The notes beneath the pieces are model-generated. The model saw only the letters and a list, made by a program, of their open reading frames with translations, had not been told where the DNA came from and did not search any database. 7,707 nt of DNA from positions 1-7,707 of the forward strand of contig JAPYWX010000070.1 of NCBI GenBank assembly GCA_028276145.1, read 5' to 3'. Source of the DNA: Spirochaetota bacterium. Its GTDB lineage: Bacteria; Spirochaetota; Brevinematia; DTOW01. Made by a program: the position numbers and the translations under genes. Below, piece by piece: positions 5,082 to 7,707 of the stretch; within the stretch, counting starts at the first letter, position 1, and the number at the start of each line of letters is the position of its first letter.

Positions 5082-5115
5082 TGCTAAAATGAGAAAGAGC
5101 CTTAGGCTCTTAGCA
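5082..5115 (+). repeat. Bulged hairpin in the HD-GYP leader
   Basis: AAGAGCC (5095-5101) pairs perfectly with GGCTCTT (5105-5111) around TTA. TGCT (5082-5085) and AGCA (5112-5115) extend the stem beyond a 9-base left bulge. Eight Ts occur at 5145-5152, 30 bases later and too far away to form a normal intrinsic terminator with it. Confidence 0.5.
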
Positions 5116-5163
5116 GAAATTTTATCTCTTGAAAGTGAGGGTTGTTTTTTTTAATATAAAAAA

Positions 5164-5168
5164 GGGAG
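5164..5168 (+). promoter_or_regulatory. Ribosome binding site of the HD-GYP gene
   Basis: GGGAG lies 9 bases before the ATG at 5178. The TTG at 5169 that opens the frame touches this site directly, so 5178 (or the GTG at 5175) is the better start. Confidence 0.6.
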
Positions 5169-5177
5169 TTGAAAGTG

Positions 5178-7707
5178 ATGATGTACGTGAACTTACTACT
5201 CATAACTGTTTCTTATTTTTACTTTCTTTCTCTTTTTGTTAGTTTCATAAATCTTCTGTATAGTGTTAAGAGTGTAAGAGGTACTTTGTTTTTTAGATTG
5301 TTCTCCTTAGGTTCTCTTTTGTTTTCTTTGTTTTTACTTGGACACTCAGCTTTTGAAATTTTTGGAAATGTTTTCCCTTCGTTTAGTAAATTGGCTTTAG
5401 CATTTGTTTTGGTTTTATCTTTGTTATTTGCTTGATATACATTTGATTTCATCTCTAATAAGAAGTTTTTTCTTTCTGAGAGGGTGAAGGAGTTCGTTTC
5501 TAGGTTTAAGGTGGTTTTCTGGATTTTGTTTACGCTACCTTTTCTCATTTTACTTGTTTCGTTTGTTACTGATAAGGTGCCTTTTCTTTATTCGGTTTTA
5601 GCTGGTGAGTTGGTTCTTTTGCTTTCTTTGGTTTTTTCTTATTACATTTATGTAAAAAGAGAAATTCCGTTTCATTTTTTTGTTTTTTTGGTTTCTGTCT
5701 TTTTCCTACTGATGTTTTGTCTATTCTTACCGATAGTGTCTCTTTCAGGTGAGGGAGCAATTAGGTTTATGCCTTTTGTTCTGGTACCTATGGTGATTTA
5801 TTCATATTCGCTTATTTCTCCGCTTTCACCTGTTGCTTCTTCTTCAAGTAAGCATTTTTTGAAAGTTTTTTCGTTGGTTCTTTTTTCAGTTCCTCTTATA
5901 TATATATTCATTGCTTTTTCTTTTCTCCCGTTTGTTACATTGATTCAATTTTTAGTTATATCACTACCTTTGGTAGTGGTATATTTAGTCTTTATTTGGT
6001 ACTTTAGAAAAAAGTTGTGGACTTTTGTTAGTAATTATCTGAGTTCTTACATAAGGAGGGGAATTAGCTTTGTTGATGAAAATGTATTTTTGATGAGCAT
6101 AGGTGAATTCCTTGAGAAGGTTCAGGAGGAAATTAGCAAGTTTTTTGGGTATTCCGTTCTCGAAGCGTACAATTATGACTCCCTTAAGAAAGAATTAAGG
6201 CTTTCTTTGATTGTTGATAATTATGAAGGGCTGGTTGAAAAATTTAAGGTTTTGAGGATTTCTTCGGCTGATGTTGATAAAATAGTTTTGACACCTAGAC
6301 CATATTTTAGAGGTGAGCTTAGTGTATTCAAGGAGCTGGATGCTGATGTTATTATACCGATTGTTTTAGGTGAAGAATTGAAGATGATGGTTTCTGTTTA
6401 TTTTTCGTTTGAGTTTTGTGATTCTTGTCATGAAAGCGTTACTAAGTGGGGTGAAAAAGGATTTTCTATCTCTAAGTTTTTCCTTGATTCTTATTATCAT
6501 TATATCTTGCTTATTTCTGATTTCTTATTGAGTAAGGTATCAAAAGAAAGTGGTTATACTGCTTTAATTTCAATTGATGATGTTGAGATTAGACAAGAGC
6601 TTACAGCTTCTTTAATTTTGAATGGGTTTGATGTGTATTTTGTTGGGACTTACGAGGATGGAATTAAGTTTATAAACTCTGGTGCTCCTGATGTTTTGAT
6701 AGTCGATGATGTTGTTGATGGTAGTAAGGTTGTGAATTTGATAAAGTACGTAAAGTCAAATCCGTCAATGTCTTCGGTTTATACAATACTCGCATTTTAT
6801 GATTTTAGTAGTAATAAGAGTTATGAGTTTTTTGAGTCATTTGCTGATACCTATATTTTGCTTAAGAGTGATTTGTTACACTTAAACAACATTACGAATC
6901 ATATTTTCTATACTCTGAGGAATAGGAAGGAACTTGAGAAAACGTATAGAACCATAAATTACCTGATGAACTATTCGAAAGCGTTTGTTGACAAAATTCT
7001 TGCTTACAAGTCATTAGAGTTCGAAAGTGTAATGGAGAGTGTCATAGACAATGTATTTTTGGAAAGTAGGGATATTAGGAATGTTCCTGATTTCTTGATA
7101 TTGGGGAGTATTAACAATACCTTGATGAAGGGTAAGGCTTACTCTTTGATAGGGGGGGAAAGATTGCTTATTTTAGAAGATTTTACTTTTGATTCTTTCT
7201 TTTACAAAAGAAAACAATTTGGTCCCAATAAAGTTTTGTATGCAGATTATAGGTATGAGAACCTACCAGTTCATGAGTTCTCAAAACTTTTTTCAAATGA
7301 AATATTAGGGCTTGTTGGTGAGGTGTCAAACTTTTTGGCTGTTTCTACTGGCGATGTGTTTGTATTGGCTCTTAATTATAAGGAAAAAATAAATTCTTGG
7401 GATATTGATTTATTGAAGTTTGTTTTGATTTCTTCTTCATTGATTAGGACGGTATATAATGAAGTTAGAGAAGTTGATAGTGCTTTTGTCTATACTATGC
7501 AATCTTTGGCTAGGGCTGCTGAAGAGATGGATGAGGAGACAGGAGCTCACATATATAGGGTTGGGGAGTACTCTAAGTTGGTTTCTTCTTTCATGGGTTT
7601 TGATACTGAGTTTGCGGAGCAGATTTATTATTCCTCTCAGATGCATGATATAGGGAAGTTGAGGATTCCTAGGGAGATACTGAGGAAGCCGGGACCTCTA
7701 ACACCTG
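5178..7707 (+). CDS. Membrane-anchored sensor with GAF-like, receiver-like and HD-GYP domains; one in-frame TGA; 3' end cut by window
   Basis: The frame encodes 843 codons up to the window edge, open except for a TGA at codon 86 (5433-5435). About nine hydrophobic segments (residues 4-276) form a membrane region. A GAF-like domain follows (about 300-455), then a receiver-like domain (about 463-575) with Asp467/Asp468, phospho-acceptor position Asp510 in PDVLIVDD and Lys563. A helical linker and a second GAF-like domain (about 590-770) lead to an HD-GYP domain that starts with DEETGAHIYRV (His791) and MHDIGKLRIP (His823-Asp824). HD-GYP enzymes hydrolyse c-di-GMP; the GYP motif and remaining metal ligands lie beyond the window. 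The part after the TGA keeps frame, composition and topology, and no start codon with a spaced ribosome binding site follows the TGA; a GTG at 5484 is the nearest. This may be a recent nonsense mutation, a sequencing error, readthrough, or two separate genes. Confidence 0.8.
5433..5435 (+). other. In-frame TGA inside the HD-GYP gene
   Basis: The triplet follows ...VLSLLFA at the end of the third hydrophobic segment and precedes YTFDFISNKK. The same frame then stays open for 757 further codons. Tryptophan would fit this place and differs by one base (TGG). The rest of the gene writes Trp as TGG five times, and the GH57 gene uses only TGG, so a general reassignment of TGA is not supported. Confidence 0.9.

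Larger units (their letters stand above)
4602..5177. other. 576-base non-coding, repeat-rich region before the HD-GYP gene
   Basis: I find no gene or tRNA here. It holds the end of the GH57 transcript, at least six hairpins, two tandem runs of the 16-base palindromic unit (4717-4764 and 4820-4865), and an isolated GTGCTAATTCTTA near 4947. The last 200 bases contain a promoter candidate (4953-4981), a three-helix structure (4999-5058) and a bulged hairpin (5082-5115), which together look like the leader of the HD-GYP transcript. Confidence 0.6.

Noticed and set aside
5433..5435. Reassigned genetic code with TGA as tryptophan or glycine
   Set aside because: TGG is used for Trp throughout the window, no other in-frame TGA occurs in the genes, and the peroxiredoxin gene ends with TGA at a natural length.
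5433..5435. Selenocysteine at the TGA
   Set aside because: The site is at the end of a membrane segment, not in a redox motif, and I saw no clear SECIS hairpin just after it.
5219..5760. Two minus-strand reading frames rich in Lys and Asn
   Set aside because: They are complements of the T-rich membrane-protein coding strand and show no domain or ribosome binding site.
7459..7653. Short plus-strand reading frame of 64 codons near the window end
   Set aside because: It overlaps the HD-GYP frame, which carries the clear ETGAH and HDIGK motifs, so it is a shadow frame.

Overview
The window is a low-GC stretch (about one third GC by eye) of a bacterial chromosome. Arginine is written almost only as AGA/AGG: I see one CGG in the peroxiredoxin gene, one CGA in the secreted-protein gene, and no CGN in the plus-strand genes. 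Together with a GH57 glucan enzyme this is the style of a thermophile. A secreted protein with an ordinary signal peptide and a multi-domain c-di-GMP protein fit a diderm lineage such as Spirochaetota or Thermotogota, but the sequence alone does not fix the phylum.

Layout. Bases 1-118 hold only repeats. Two minus-strand genes follow: a Bcp/PrxQ peroxiredoxin (119-592) and a secreted DUF4412-like protein (963-1646). A divergent intergenic region leads to a tight plus-strand pair: a double-ACT, GcvR-like protein (1859-2404) and, 3 bases later, peptide deformylase (2408-2920). A GH57 alpha-glucan branching enzyme (2991-4601) follows with its own strong ribosome binding site. A 576-base non-coding region rich in repeats comes next, with a possible structured leader RNA. 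From 5178 to the window end the same frame encodes a large membrane-anchored sensor with GAF-like, receiver-like, GAF-like and HD-GYP domains. That frame is broken once, by a TGA at 5433-5435, and the gene runs off the window before its GYP motif.

How the genes relate. Most of them are housekeeping functions: peroxide defence, N-terminal deformylation, glycogen branching and amino-acid sensing. They are not one pathway. The HD-GYP protein would sense signals and degrade cyclic di-GMP.

The most unusual material is intergenic. A roughly 16-base palindromic unit, consensus GTGCTTAATAGCACTT, recurs in short tandem runs in four of the five larger non-coding stretches and as a degenerate pair in the fifth (1647-1858). 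Purine-left hairpins lie among the units. Both classes keep one orientation on the plus strand whatever the direction of the flanking genes, and I saw neither inside a gene. Three places share a composite of hairpin arm, AGAATTTTAGG-like box and GTGCTT unit, which suggests a dispersed repeat element. The other point of interest is the TGA in the HD-GYP gene.
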